Assembly: GCA_011524675.1 (NCBI GenBank)
Contig: WTJX01000302.1
Coordinates: 1-12,556 of the forward strand
Reading direction: 5' to 3'
Source of the DNA: Cytophagales bacterium
GTDB lineage: Bacteria > Bacteroidota > Bacteroidia > Cytophagales > JAAEPT01
Length of the DNA stretch: 12,556 nt
Shown here: positions 1-8,019 of the stretch, piece after piece
Position numbering within the stretch: the stretch's first letter is position 1
Layout of the letters: every line of letters begins with the position of its first letter
Notes under the pieces: model-generated
The model's input: only the letters and a program-made list of their open reading frames with translations
Databases searched by the model: none
Told to the model about the DNA's origin: nothing
Program-made: the position numbers and the translations under genes

Positions 1-1
1 G

Positions 2-553
2 GTGTTTTCTCCAAACAAAACACCAACAACGAAAATAAATTATGACTTCATGGCTAATCAAATCAAAGAAACGTTTACGGATTGGTGGGAGTTTAAAGGG
101 GATGATGAACTACGGCTTTATAATGTTTTAGCAGACATCCCTTATAAATCAGATGTTGATAATGTTGCCAAAAGCTATCGCGTTTTGACAGGTAAAAACA
201 TGATAGATGATTTCAGATTTAAACTTGATACAGAAGAAAGAAAAGCGGCTACAGCAATCATAGAGAGCAAGCGTTATAAAAGTAATTCTTCCTATCCAAA
301 TCAGATACCTAATGTATCGCCACAGGATATGGCAAGGCTTTTAAGAGCGTCAATAGGCTGGGAGGTAACAGAATTAATCGCTAAGATTCCGAGCCAAGAT
401 TATTACTGGGCCACAGTCCAAGCCTATCAAAGTATCTATAATGAAAGCCTTGATGATATCTTGCAAGCTAAAGGGAGGTATTCAAATAGATTCCCTCAAA
501 ACATCATCAACCTGCATATAAAACTATTTAACCAAAAGCCACAAACACTATGA
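2..553 (+). CDS. Helical protein with two annexin-like repeats, 5' end probably incomplete
   Basis: The frame is open to the left window edge. The GTG at position 2 may be an internal valine, so the gene may begin upstream; an in-frame ATG at 50 (protein beginning MANQIKETF) is the only good start inside the window. The product appears all-helical with two related halves. One (about residues 35-90) contains DELRLYNVLADI and AKSYRVLTGKNMIDDF; the other (about 108-165) contains SPQDMARLLRASIG and VQAYQSIYNESLDDIL. The pattern of residue-charged helix, then Y..LTG/Y..SLDDIL, resembles annexin-type repeats (inference from pattern, no profile search). Its stop overlaps the next start as ATGA at 550-553, so the two genes are probably translationally coupled. 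Function is unknown; its place ahead of two wall-active membrane proteins suggests a virion or entry role. There is no signal peptide or membrane segment. Confidence 0.8.
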   Translation: MFSPNKTPTTKINYDFMANQIKETFTDWWEFKGDDELRLYNVLADIPYKSDVDNVAKSYRVLTGKNMIDDFRFKLDTEERKAATAIIESKRYKSNSSYPNQIPNVSPQDMARLLRASIGWEVTELIAKIPSQDYYWATVQAYQSIYNESLDDILQAKGRYSNRFPQNIINLHIKLFNQKPQTL

Positions 554-1098
554 AAAATATCTTTATAGGCACAACACTTATTGGTACAGGTCTACTTGCA
601 TACCATTTGTACAAGAAAAAAAAGTTCAATGGACTTTTGCAAAAAATAGGCTTGTCAAAAGCCATGTATCAAGAAGGGGATAGCCTAGAAACACCCATGC
701 TTGAAAACAATGTTGTCCAAATGATAGAACAGACTCATCAAGAGACAACAAACGAAGTCTTTCCACTTAATCTAGGCTCAAAAGGAAAAGAAGTAAAGCT
801 ATTGCAGCAAGCCTTACTCAATTCACCTGTAACGCATAAAATCATTGCTTCAAGCTCATTGACCAAAACGGGTAAACTAGACGGGAATCTTGGGGATGGA
901 ACAAAAAAAGCGATTGAAATGCTAGGCTTTTCTTTGCCCTTAAGCAAAGAAAAAGCAATGGAATTCATTTTATCAATGAAAGACAAAAAAACATCAAGCA
1001 ATCCTTTTTTACATGGCAATGCAAAATGGATAGGTGATCCATCAAATAGGTTTCATAGACGGCCATTACAAAAGTTTAATATAAGGGTTCAGTCATAA
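550..1098 (+). CDS. Membrane-anchored peptidoglycan-binding (PG_binding_1-like) protein
   Basis: The 182-residue product has one N-terminal membrane segment (about residues 4-19, IFIGTTLIGTGLLAYH) followed at once by YKKKKF, a polar linker, and a domain at about 72-141 with the peptidoglycan-binding type 1 signature: LNLGSKGKEVKLLQQALL, then DGNLGDGT and KAIEMLGF. In that family the LGS.G..V..LQ helix and the DG..G..T..A turn build a three-helix fold that binds wall peptides. No catalytic domain is present; catalysis may come from the adjoining downstream YkuD-like gene. The positive-inside rule puts the Lys-rich side, and thus the binding domain, on the cytoplasmic face, which is odd for a wall-binding protein of a cell but could suit a protein of a virion membrane. 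The basic tail (about 160-182) has no recognised domain. The start overlaps the previous stop (ATGA), and its stop directly abuts the next ATG. Confidence 0.82.
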   Translation: MKNIFIGTTLIGTGLLAYHLYKKKKFNGLLQKIGLSKAMYQEGDSLETPMLENNVVQMIEQTHQETTNEVFPLNLGSKGKEVKLLQQALLNSPVTHKIIASSSLTKTGKLDGNLGDGTKKAIEMLGFSLPLSKEKAMEFILSMKDKKTSSNPFLHGNAKWIGDPSNRFHRRPLQKFNIRVQS

Positions 1099-1821
1099 AT
1101 GAAGGTAACAAACCCCATACGGACATTAGAGGTATTGAAGCATACGAAAAGCTTGGGGTATAAGGTGTATGACCTTCCTTATCAACTCAATCTTATCGCT
1201 TATCGTTCGTCAAAAACAAAGGCGAATCGCTTCGATGATACCTTGCACGTCATCTTTAAAAATGACACTGAAAAATGGGAACATTATACTTTCAATATCA
1301 CTACAGATCCCGGTACCTACTGGCTTGAAAACTATGAAAAGCTTAATGTCAATGGAACGGCTTTACTCAAAGCGGGGCAATACATTGGAGCTTATGCCAT
1401 AGGGCTACATAGAAGTAAAGTATGGGCATTAAGGCAAGTAAAAGACGTTAGCGTCTTGCGTCAGTATGACCGAGACAATAGACTAGACTTTTACAATGGT
1501 ATAGAGCAAACAGGTATGTTTTATATCAATATACACCCTGCTGCATACACCAGAGGGGTAGTAAGAGAAGAGGTAGGAGAATGGAGCGCGGGATGTCAAG
1601 TGTTTCAAAGCTATGATGAATATATAGATGTCTTTAAGCCGCTTTGCGAAAAACATAAAGAGCTATATGGTAATTCATTTACCTACACTCTCATAGACTA
1701 TAGAGCAAGGACAAGACTATTAAAAAAGAGAATTGTGTTCTTCGCTACCTGTATAAGCATCGCGGGTCTAGTTTGGAAGAAAAGAAATAAAAAAACAAAG
1801 CATACACATTCAATAGCGTAG
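1099..1821 (+). CDS. L,D-transpeptidase-like (YkuD fold) enzyme with C-terminal membrane anchor
   Basis: The 240-residue product has the catalytic signature of the YkuD/L,D-transpeptidase fold near its C-terminus: His146 in INIHPAAY, then 16 residues later Ser163-Ala-Gly165-Cys166 in WSAGCQVF. In the family the cysteine is the nucleophile and the histidine its partner; the enzymes cleave or exchange peptide cross-links at L,D bonds. Phage-encoded relatives commonly have S.GCQ rather than the S.GC.R of bacterial cross-linking enzymes, which fits a wall-cutting role (inference). After the domain comes a single hydrophobic stretch (about 212-226, IVFFATCISIAGLVW) flanked by KKR and KKRNKK, a C-terminal anchor. 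There is no N-terminal signal peptide, so the enzyme should stay cytoplasmic-side unless exported or carried in a virion. ATG follows the previous TAA with no gap, so it is tightly coupled to the peptidoglycan-binding gene; the pair may form one two-subunit wall-processing unit. Confidence 0.8.
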   Translation: MKVTNPIRTLEVLKHTKSLGYKVYDLPYQLNLIAYRSSKTKANRFDDTLHVIFKNDTEKWEHYTFNITTDPGTYWLENYEKLNVNGTALLKAGQYIGAYAIGLHRSKVWALRQVKDVSVLRQYDRDNRLDFYNGIEQTGMFYINIHPAAYTRGVVREEVGEWSAGCQVFQSYDEYIDVFKPLCEKHKELYGNSFTYTLIDYRARTRLLKKRIVFFATCISIAGLVWKKRNKKTKHTHSIA

Positions 1822-1825
1822 CATC

Positions 1826-2227
1826 ATGTTAGGGAGTTGTTTAAAAAGAAAAAGCGAAGGAAATAATACTGTAGGCGATGAGGCTTTAAACTTCATTGCT
1901 TACGGCGGTACGTCTATTGGTTTTGAAACACTAGAACTAACGGGAAATAAAGCCACAGGCTTAAAAAACATTCCTAGTGGCGCAAAAGCAGCTGTCATAA
2001 GCCTAGAAGTAGATCAAAACGCAAGCCTACTTACCTATGACAACGGTCTATTAAAACCCTTTGTACGCTATATCCAAGACAATGCAACTGATCCTACCAT
2101 TGAAAAAGGAATGCCATTAGCACATTTTGGAACAATAGAAATATTTGAAGAGAACCTTAGAAACGTAACCTTCATAAATATTGATCCTACCTTAACCAAT
2201 GTATTGCAAGTATCCTATTTTAACTAA
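1826..2227 (+). CDS. Small beta-sandwich virion-associated protein (putative)
   Basis: The 133-residue product is predicted beta-rich. Its layout recurs in small phage proteins beside receptor-binding proteins: an IPSGAKAAVISLEVD strand pair, an FVRYIQDNATDPTIEKGMPL segment, an FGTIEIFEE strand, and a closing VTFINID...LTNVLQVSYF strand pair. The R(Y).. D...PT...G..L pattern followed by 'FINID...LQVSYF' is the basis of the call; I recall it only as a pattern and do not know a formal family name. It starts 4 bases after the previous stop and its TAA shares a base with the next ATG (TAATG at 2225-2229), linking its translation to the spike gene. It could be a spike base, a vertex protein or a head decoration. 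An N-terminal LGSC is not a credible lipobox, since only four residues precede the cysteine and an in-frame stop at 1814-1816 rules out a longer start. Confidence 0.62.
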   Translation: MLGSCLKRKSEGNNTVGDEALNFIAYGGTSIGFETLELTGNKATGLKNIPSGAKAAVISLEVDQNASLLTYDNGLLKPFVRYIQDNATDPTIEKGMPLAHFGTIEIFEENLRNVTFINIDPTLTNVLQVSYFN

Positions 2228-3903
2228 TGAGTACTAAAAGAACATATCATATTGGAGGTGCAGCAGTACCTAGGGTAGTCTCAAAAAGTGAGGGTGAAGA
2301 ATCTGTACTCGTTTCTAAAACGAACCCCACTAGCTTATTTGATCCGAATGTAGAAGATGACAAAGCCGTCATCAATGCAGCCATAGATTATGCAATAAGT
2401 AAAGGCATTTATGAAGTGATCGTTGAAGGTGAGTACACCTCAACTACTCCAATCATCGCTAAATCAAACATTCACCTCAATGTATTGCCTAACAGCATTT
2501 TAAAGAACTGTTTAAAATTTGGTGATGTCATTCACAATGATGAAGATGAACCAATAACAGACTTTAAGTTAACCGCTACGATCGACGTTAACAATACTTA
2601 TCGTGGCACAGGACTGAAGCTCTATAACTTCAATGATGTAGAGTTAAATGTAAGAGTTTATAACGTAACCAATGGTAACGGATGGGGCGTATTTCTTGGC
2701 GTTAAAGATGCCGATACCTCAGACTTTATTTGTAAAAATATCAAAGGAAGCATAGAAGTAGATGGTCATGATGGAACGCTTGAGTCGGTGCTTATCTTCA
2801 ATACGCATCACGCTAATTTGGATATAGTCTGTAAGAACAAAACCAATGGGCCAACCATAGGGCTATGGCAAAAGGTAGAGCATTCTAACATTAAAGCTTA
2901 TATGAATAATTGCGCTACGGTTGGGCTTTATTACTCTTACTCGTGCAATAATCTATGGCTAGATGTAACAGGAGAAGACTGTTATAGCCTAGTATCAGGG
3001 GCTAACCAAAGCGATCACGGCAACTTCGGTTATGACAGATGCCGAAATATAAACATCAAAGTGAGTGGTACGGGCATAGGTGCAGCAGCTCCTAGTGCTG
3101 TAGCCGTTACCATTGGTAGTATAGATGGCGGTAAGGTAGAAATAGGGAGTCTAACAAACTTTGGTATAGCCCTAAATATAAACGAGGGGAAATCAAGTGC
3201 AACCAAATTCTTTACAAGAAATGTAGATTTTTATTTAGGTGGAATTCATGAGAATAACCCTACAAGTATTCATCACCGCATACATTCAGGGATTTTGATT
3301 TCAAACGCCATAGAAAAAGCGAACTTAAACTTTTACGGCGGCACACTACAGGGAGACGAAAATCAACGATATCCTGTAACCTTTAGTCAAGGTATAGCGG
3401 ATGGTGTGAATTTTTACGGTACACAATTAATCCCATACAGCAACAATCAAGAGCATATCTACCTTGAAGCAGGTACAGTACTAGGAGCTGTAAAAGTTAC
3501 TGGACATCATGGAGAGATCACTTTCGGACAGGAACATTTCTTTGTTGACAGCTATAGAGAAGGTTTTGGCTTACCACATCGTTATATGGCAGTTGGCGGA
3601 CTTTGGCTAGATACCATCACGAATACCAAAAAAATAAAAAAGGGTTTAGAATATCCTTATTTCTTAAATGAGGATTTACCCTTTACGTCTATCATTACTT
3701 TAAATGATAATGGTGATGTTTCAACAAAATTATATACAGAAATAGGATTGACTATTTACTATATCTACGATTCTAAAGAAGGTTATTTAGTAGATAAGAC
3801 AGACGAGATAGACGGTGAAGGTAACGCTATAGGCAATCTTTTACACTTCCATTACGATGAAAATGGAAATATCATATCAAAAGGATACGCCATAAAAATT
3901 TAA
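2227..3903 (+). CDS. Right-handed beta-helix tailspike-like protein (pectate-lyase-3 type fold)
   Basis: The 558-residue product starts with a short tail that may mount it on the particle (MSTKRTYHIGGAAVPRVVSK). At about residues 38-95 comes the entry motif of pectate-lyase-3-type beta-helices: FDPNVEDDKAVINAAIDYA, then GIYEVIVEGEYT and IIAKSNIHLNVLPNSILK. Residues about 110-430 repeat short strand-turn units (LKLYNFNDVELNVRVYNV, SNIKAYMNNCATVGLYYS, RNINIKVSGTG, ANLNFYGGTL) typical of a solenoid. The last 100 residues, after about 455, change character and may form a C-terminal trimer or binding domain. Such proteins are usually trimeric receptor-binding spikes that bind or cut surface polysaccharide. 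Catalytic residues cannot be assigned by eye, since the acidic residues vary among such spikes. It is translationally coupled to the beta-sandwich gene upstream (shared A at 2227). Confidence 0.75.
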   Translation: MSTKRTYHIGGAAVPRVVSKSEGEESVLVSKTNPTSLFDPNVEDDKAVINAAIDYAISKGIYEVIVEGEYTSTTPIIAKSNIHLNVLPNSILKNCLKFGDVIHNDEDEPITDFKLTATIDVNNTYRGTGLKLYNFNDVELNVRVYNVTNGNGWGVFLGVKDADTSDFICKNIKGSIEVDGHDGTLESVLIFNTHHANLDIVCKNKTNGPTIGLWQKVEHSNIKAYMNNCATVGLYYSYSCNNLWLDVTGEDCYSLVSGANQSDHGNFGYDRCRNINIKVSGTGIGAAAPSAVAVTIGSIDGGKVEIGSLTNFGIALNINEGKSSATKFFTRNVDFYLGGIHENNPTSIHHRIHSGILISNAIEKANLNFYGGTLQGDENQRYPVTFSQGIADGVNFYGTQLIPYSNNQEHIYLEAGTVLGAVKVTGHHGEITFGQEHFFVDSYREGFGLPHRYMAVGGLWLDTITNTKKIKKGLEYPYFLNEDLPFTSIITLNDNGDVSTKLYTEIGLTIYYIYDSKEGYLVDKTDEIDGEGNAIGNLLHFHYDENGNIISKGYAIKI

Positions 3904-3915
3904 ACTAAAACAAAA
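3904..3915 (+). promoter_or_regulatory. A-rich leader before the giant fibre-like gene (no Shine-Dalgarno)
   Basis: The 12-base gap contains only A, C and T. With the preceding stop codon it gives TAAACTAAAA at 3901-3910, then CAAAAATG. There is no purine-rich GGAG-like site. In Bacteroidota, translation starts depend on A-rich leaders rather than a Shine-Dalgarno pairing, and this is a strong example. The same TAAAC(T/C)AAA string recurs before the endolysin and before the basic-protein gene. Confidence 0.45.
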
Positions 3916-6900
3916 ATGAAAAGAGGAATATTAATTTTTACAATAATGTCTTTAATACAACTATTTACCACTAAAGGTGCAGCACACATTTTCACCTTGA
4001 ACAATGAAGGTTATGTAAATACCGAGGATAGAGGTAATGGATCACATGCGTTAACTAGTATAGATGGTGGAAGTTTTAGTTTCAATCCTACTCCCATCAC
4101 CTATGGCACAACACATTGTGCTAAAACAAATACTATAAACGACACGAGTACAAGACAAGATGGTGTTAGAATTGGAAATGTTAGCAATGCTAATATAAAC
4201 TATGGGGGCAATACCAGTACACCTCCTAGTTGGTCAGATAGTGCAATGACTATCCAACTTAGTGTAATGGTAGAAGATACAGGAGTACTCAGCTGTGTGT
4301 ATGAGCAAGGAGGAGGAACAAACAATGTTGCTATTTATGTATATGGTAACTCATTTTCAGTCCAAATAGCAGACGCTACAAGTGGCAGTGAGTTTATTAT
4401 ACATCTATCAAAAATAAATGTAATCCCAAACAGAATTTATGATATACAGGTAGCTTATGAACATAGTTCTTTATCGGGTGAATATAATAGAATGCACATG
4501 TGGCTAGACGGTTCATATCAAGGCTATGCGACTAGTCCAAATGCTACAAGTGGCATGAGCCAACACGCTGGAGATATAGTCTTAGGCAATACTTCTGAAT
4601 CACTAAAAACATTTAATGGTGCGACAGTTCCCTCTTCTGTACGTTCTAATCATCTAAGCTTATGGTGTCAGTACCCAAATACTTTACTTACCACCTCAGA
4701 TGCTTTAGAACGATTTGAGAAGATTGTTTTACCAACTATAGTTGTTGAATCTGATACAGTTGCCAATCAACAAGCCCTTATTGATACTTTTGCTAACCAA
4801 GAGTTTACTGGAGAAAGGTGTTTATTTAGAATATTTCAAGCCACAGACGCTATTGATTATTCATTAGTGTTTGACAATATCACACACAGGCATGAGGATC
4901 ATTTAACGAATATAGACATACAATTTTGCGGTGATGGTACATTAACCATTAATAACGGTAATGGCTCTAATCTAAGTACCATTAGTACACCAGACTTTTT
5001 ACAATCTAACATTTTAGACGATTCTACGGTAACAAATTATACTGGAAGCGTCAATGTGATTGATAATGTATTAGTACTCTCAGAAGACACTACAGTATCT
5101 ACAGAAGTAAATAAAATTGTAACCTTACAACCTCTTACCATCACCTTAAACGGTATAAAAAGCATTTCCGTAATAGAGAACTTATCGGGCGGGATAGTCA
5201 ACGTTCTAGGGATAAATAATGCTAAAACAGTTAATACAACTTTTGTAGAAACCAATGGGGCAATTAATATAGATGATGACTTGGTACCAGACCCAAGCTG
5301 GACTGTAGCATCAGGTCAATTGCAATATAGAGGTAGTGGAACAATTGATTTAACAGGATGGAAAGGACTAAATGAAGTCGATTATGAAGAGATTGGAGAC
5401 AATACCTATTATACTTTGAACGGCGTAGGAATAGCCGTTTACTCAGGCACTGTAGAACAATTAGCTACAGAATATATTACGTTTAAAAACGAACCCGATA
5501 TTTTTCTTTATGTCAATGGTGATACAGCAAAGTATCTTATACATGGTAACATTACTAATGGTACTGAAAGTGATAAACTAGGTACTCCTCAGATATTAGC
5601 GACGAAACAGGCTAGGCAAAGTTGGTCGCAAGTAACAGGTATCAGAATAGATAGCGGAGTATTACAACTTAAAGGCGGTTTTGTGCAAATGGCGGGTGGG
5701 CAACCACTCAATTTAATGTCAGCATCAAGTTATTTTATAGCTGAACTAGGCTGTATAAAAGGAGGAATAGCAACTGATGGTAACTACTCAATGATGCGTG
5801 TTCAGTTTGGAGGACATGTGAATATAACAGAAGGTTTTATCGCTCAGAATTGTACCAATGCTTTTACTGCTACCACTACAACGCCAGTATTAAATAACTA
5901 TTCTCCTAGGGGAGGACAAGAAGGGATTTTGGATCAAAATTCCTTACAATCACCTACAGTACTTAAGGGTTATAATCCCCAAGACTGCTTTAGTGATTTT
6001 GGATATTTGAATCCAATGGGGGCTTACCTCGTTTATGGTTTTAATCCTGAGCAAGCACCTAAATCAGCGGTACACATAAATAGAACTCAGGCTAATGGAA
6101 GGACAGAGTTAAGAAAAAAAATACAGTATTATGTTACTGACATCAATAAAAACCCAATTGATGACGCTATTGTATATATGCAAAATAGTACACAAGCAAC
6201 GACTAGGGATTATTCCGACGCAACATATCTTAGCTTAGTTACAGGGATGCAGGTGTTGGAAGATACCGTTTATTTTCAAAGCGTTGATTTTGAAGGAAAA
6301 ACAACAATTGACTATTTGTTATGCTTTACAGCAATTAATGATACTGAAAATGTAGGGACTGCTAAGTCTCCTCCTTTAGAAGTGTTATATAAAACAAAGT
6401 CTCTCGATCATCATTTTACCGATGATGCTTTTATAAAATCCTATGCTTACTTAAGTGTAAACGAGTTAGATATTAATCTAGCAGGATTGGAAGAAAGCAT
6501 TGATGTAGGCATAACATTGTTTGAAAATAAGGACGTAAGCTTATCAGAAGTAGAAGCAGAACAGCTTACAATACATGATAATAAAGAGAAAGCGTATTGC
6601 GCGTTAAGAAAGGTTTGGAAGGATATTCCAGACAACTCTTTTTTTCCAATCACCATGCTTGAAAACGGTTTAGACTTTGGAAACTGTAAAGTCATCATAG
6701 ATGATTCAACAGAAGGAACAGCCTCATTGGTCTTAAGTGGTATTGATGACGAAAATCAAGTGCTTACAGCGACTATCTATACAAATGGACTAGGCTTTAA
6801 AGATGAAATTAGAACTACTAATGAAGTCATAGGTAAAGAATATGCTGCTAAGGTATTTGATAAAACACAAGATAGTTCTTTGTCAGAAACTAACGGTAAT

Positions 6901-8019
6901 GACATTAGAGTATTTAATCCTACAACTAATGAACTCATATACGAAGGCAATAATTACGCTTTTCTTTTCTACTCGTTAGTCGTCAACCCTGTAAAAGTCT
7001 ATGCCAATATCGACGGGACCTGGCTAGAGAAAAATGAACTTATACATTTAGAAACTGGGGCTAATGTAATTGACTTAGGTATAGCAGGGAGTATATATTC
7101 TTTAAGTAAAGCAGTAAATGAAAATGCAGATGTAACAAATCAAATAGATAGTACGCTTTCATCCATTGTTGAAGACGATGGAACTGGTAATACAAGATTG
7201 ACGGACAAAGCCCTAGAACTAAGTCCTATTGCTGATACGACACAACTAATCAATGATATTTCAAATATATTGTCAAGGCTTCCGTCTAATACAGTTGAGC
7301 TACTTAATAAACTAAACATTACAGGCGTACTTGCCAATACCACTAATGCAGACCAGTTCAAAGCAGATACGACAGCTTTGGCAACTCAAAGCACGGCAAG
7401 CAATACCAACGCACAAGCTTTAGTAATTAAAGCCTTGTTACAATCAATTTTAGAACCTTCTGAGAACGGAAACAACAGGCTTACTCAAACAGCCTTAGAA
7501 CAAAGTCCAACGGCTGATACAAGTTCGTTAGAATCGAATCTATACGTCTTGTTAAGCAGACTTACCGCGCCTAGGAGCGAATATTTAGACAAGCTGAACA
7601 TTACAGGGGAATTAGCTAATACGGATAATGCTAGTGATTTCAAAGCGAGTACCTCCACAAGCTCTAGTATCTATGATATACTAAGCTCTTTAGTTTCTAT
7701 ATCAAGCGAAGGTTATGTATTTAAAGCTAAAGCCTTAGAGAACGCACCGCTTACAGATATTAGCTTTTTAGTAACGTTGGTACAGACTTTATTAAGCAGG
7801 CTGACGGATGACAGAGCAATAGCATTAGACAAACTTAAAGTAGATGGTGATCTAGCGAACACAGCTAATGCAGACCTATTCAAAGGTTCAGCACCTATAG
7901 CAAACATCGCCAAGGCTATGGCTGTAAAGACTGATGCTATCATTGAAAATGGTAGTGTCTTAGATATGATTATTCAAGCTTTAAACGAAGCTAAAAAAGC
8001 TAAAAATTTAAGTGCTTAA
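3916..8019 (+). CDS. Giant adhesin or fibre-like protein with LamG-like domain and C-terminal repeats
   Basis: The 1367-residue product has several regions. Residues 1-22 hold a hydrophobic segment (GILIFTIMSLIQLF) preceded by KR, which reads as a signal peptide or N-terminal anchor. About 108-270 is a LamG/concanavalin-like beta-sandwich with the family's cues: NVAIYVYGNSFSVQIAD, IPNRIYDIQVAYE, MHMWLDGSYQGYA and GDIVLGN. About 270-720 is a beta-strand and Asn/Thr/Gly-rich stretch like the shafts of phage fibres. About 736-756 (IQYYVTDINKNPIDDAIVYM) looks like a carboxypeptidase-regulatory or Ig-like strand pair. Residues 1081-1326 carry three degenerate repeats, followed by a Lys/Ala-rich helix. 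Such architecture suits surface or glycan binding by a virion fibre or adhesin. An export signal on a phage structural protein is unusual. The A-rich leader supports ATG 3916; an in-frame ATG at residue 11 (3946) would shorten the hydrophobic segment. Confidence 0.75.
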   Translation: MKRGILIFTIMSLIQLFTTKGAAHIFTLNNEGYVNTEDRGNGSHALTSIDGGSFSFNPTPITYGTTHCAKTNTINDTSTRQDGVRIGNVSNANINYGGNTSTPPSWSDSAMTIQLSVMVEDTGVLSCVYEQGGGTNNVAIYVYGNSFSVQIADATSGSEFIIHLSKINVIPNRIYDIQVAYEHSSLSGEYNRMHMWLDGSYQGYATSPNATSGMSQHAGDIVLGNTSESLKTFNGATVPSSVRSNHLSLWCQYPNTLLTTSDALERFEKIVLPTIVVESDTVANQQALIDTFANQEFTGERCLFRIFQATDAIDYSLVFDNITHRHEDHLTNIDIQFCGDGTLTINNGNGSNLSTISTPDFLQSNILDDSTVTNYTGSVNVIDNVLVLSEDTTVSTEVNKIVTLQPLTITLNGIKSISVIENLSGGIVNVLGINNAKTVNTTFVETNGAINIDDDLVPDPSWTVASGQLQYRGSGTIDLTGWKGLNEVDYEEIGDNTYYTLNGVGIAVYSGTVEQLATEYITFKNEPDIFLYVNGDTAKYLIHGNITNGTESDKLGTPQILATKQARQSWSQVTGIRIDSGVLQLKGGFVQMAGGQPLNLMSASSYFIAELGCIKGGIATDGNYSMMRVQFGGHVNITEGFIAQNCTNAFTATTTTPVLNNYSPRGGQEGILDQNSLQSPTVLKGYNPQDCFSDFGYLNPMGAYLVYGFNPEQAPKSAVHINRTQANGRTELRKKIQYYVTDINKNPIDDAIVYMQNSTQATTRDYSDATYLSLVTGMQVLEDTVYFQSVDFEGKTTIDYLLCFTAINDTENVGTAKSPPLEVLYKTKSLDHHFTDDAFIKSYAYLSVNELDINLAGLEESIDVGITLFENKDVSLSEVEAEQLTIHDNKEKAYCALRKVWKDIPDNSFFPITMLENGLDFGNCKVIIDDSTEGTASLVLSGIDDENQVLTATIYTNGLGFKDEIRTTNEVIGKEYAAKVFDKTQDSSLSETNGNDIRVFNPTTNELIYEGNNYAFLFYSLVVNPVKVYANIDGTWLEKNELIHLETGANVIDLGIAGSIYSLSKAVNENADVTNQIDSTLSSIVEDDGTGNTRLTDKALELSPIADTTQLINDISNILSRLPSNTVELLNKLNITGVLANTTNADQFKADTTALATQSTASNTNAQALVIKALLQSILEPSENGNNRLTQTALEQSPTADTSSLESNLYVLLSRLTAPRSEYLDKLNITGELANTDNASDFKASTSTSSSIYDILSSLVSISSEGYVFKAKALENAPLTDISFLVTLVQTLLSRLTDDRAIALDKLKVDGDLANTANADLFKGSAPIANIAKAMAVKTDAIIENGSVLDMIIQALNEAKKAKNLSA
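7156..7371 (+). repeat. C-terminal repeat unit 1 (residues 1081-1152) of the giant protein
   Basis: This 72-residue unit has the plan L.SI(V/L)E....GN.RLT..ALE.SP.ADT, then LSRL, then LLNKLNITG.LANT.NA..FKA. It aligns without gaps to unit 2, but the DNA has diverged, so this is an old protein-level duplication. 'SRL....(A/V)..LDKLN..G.LA' motifs recur in phage fibres, where they probably form helical or coiled shaft segments. Confidence 0.8.
7438..7653 (+). repeat. C-terminal repeat unit 2 (residues 1175-1246) of the giant protein
   Basis: Same length as unit 1 (216 bases) and 282 bases downstream of it. Its key strings are NNRLTQTALEQSPTADTSSL, LLSRLTAPRSEYLDKLNITG and ELANTDNASDFKAST. It matches unit 1 most closely at the ALE.SP.ADT and KLNITG.LANT.NA strings. 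Confidence 0.8.
7681..7893 (+). repeat. C-terminal repeat unit 3 (residues 1256-1326) of the giant protein
   Basis: The most diverged copy and one residue shorter than the others. It keeps ALENAPLTD in place of ALE.SP.AD, then LLSRLTDDRAIALDKLKVDG and DLANTANADLFKG. It starts 243 bases after unit 2, against 282 between units 1 and 2, so the linkers vary while the units do not. Confidence 0.75.

Noticed and set aside
738..1019. Minus-strand reading frame of 93 residues (and similar ones at 5037-5255, 6447-6698, 7140-7361, 7713-7943 and 10123-10335)
   Set aside because: All lie opposite well-supported + strand genes, lack family motifs and have no leader of their own; they are antisense shadows.
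1442..1457. Perfect inverted repeat AAGACG-TTAG-CGTCTT, possible hairpin
   Set aside because: It lies inside the YkuD-like coding region with no T-run after it, so it is not a terminator; a six-base stem of this kind is expected by chance.
1826..1840. LGSC at the N-terminus of the 133-residue protein as a lipoprotein lipobox
   Set aside because: Only four residues precede the cysteine, so there is no signal peptide, and an in-frame TAG at 1814-1816 rules out an upstream start.
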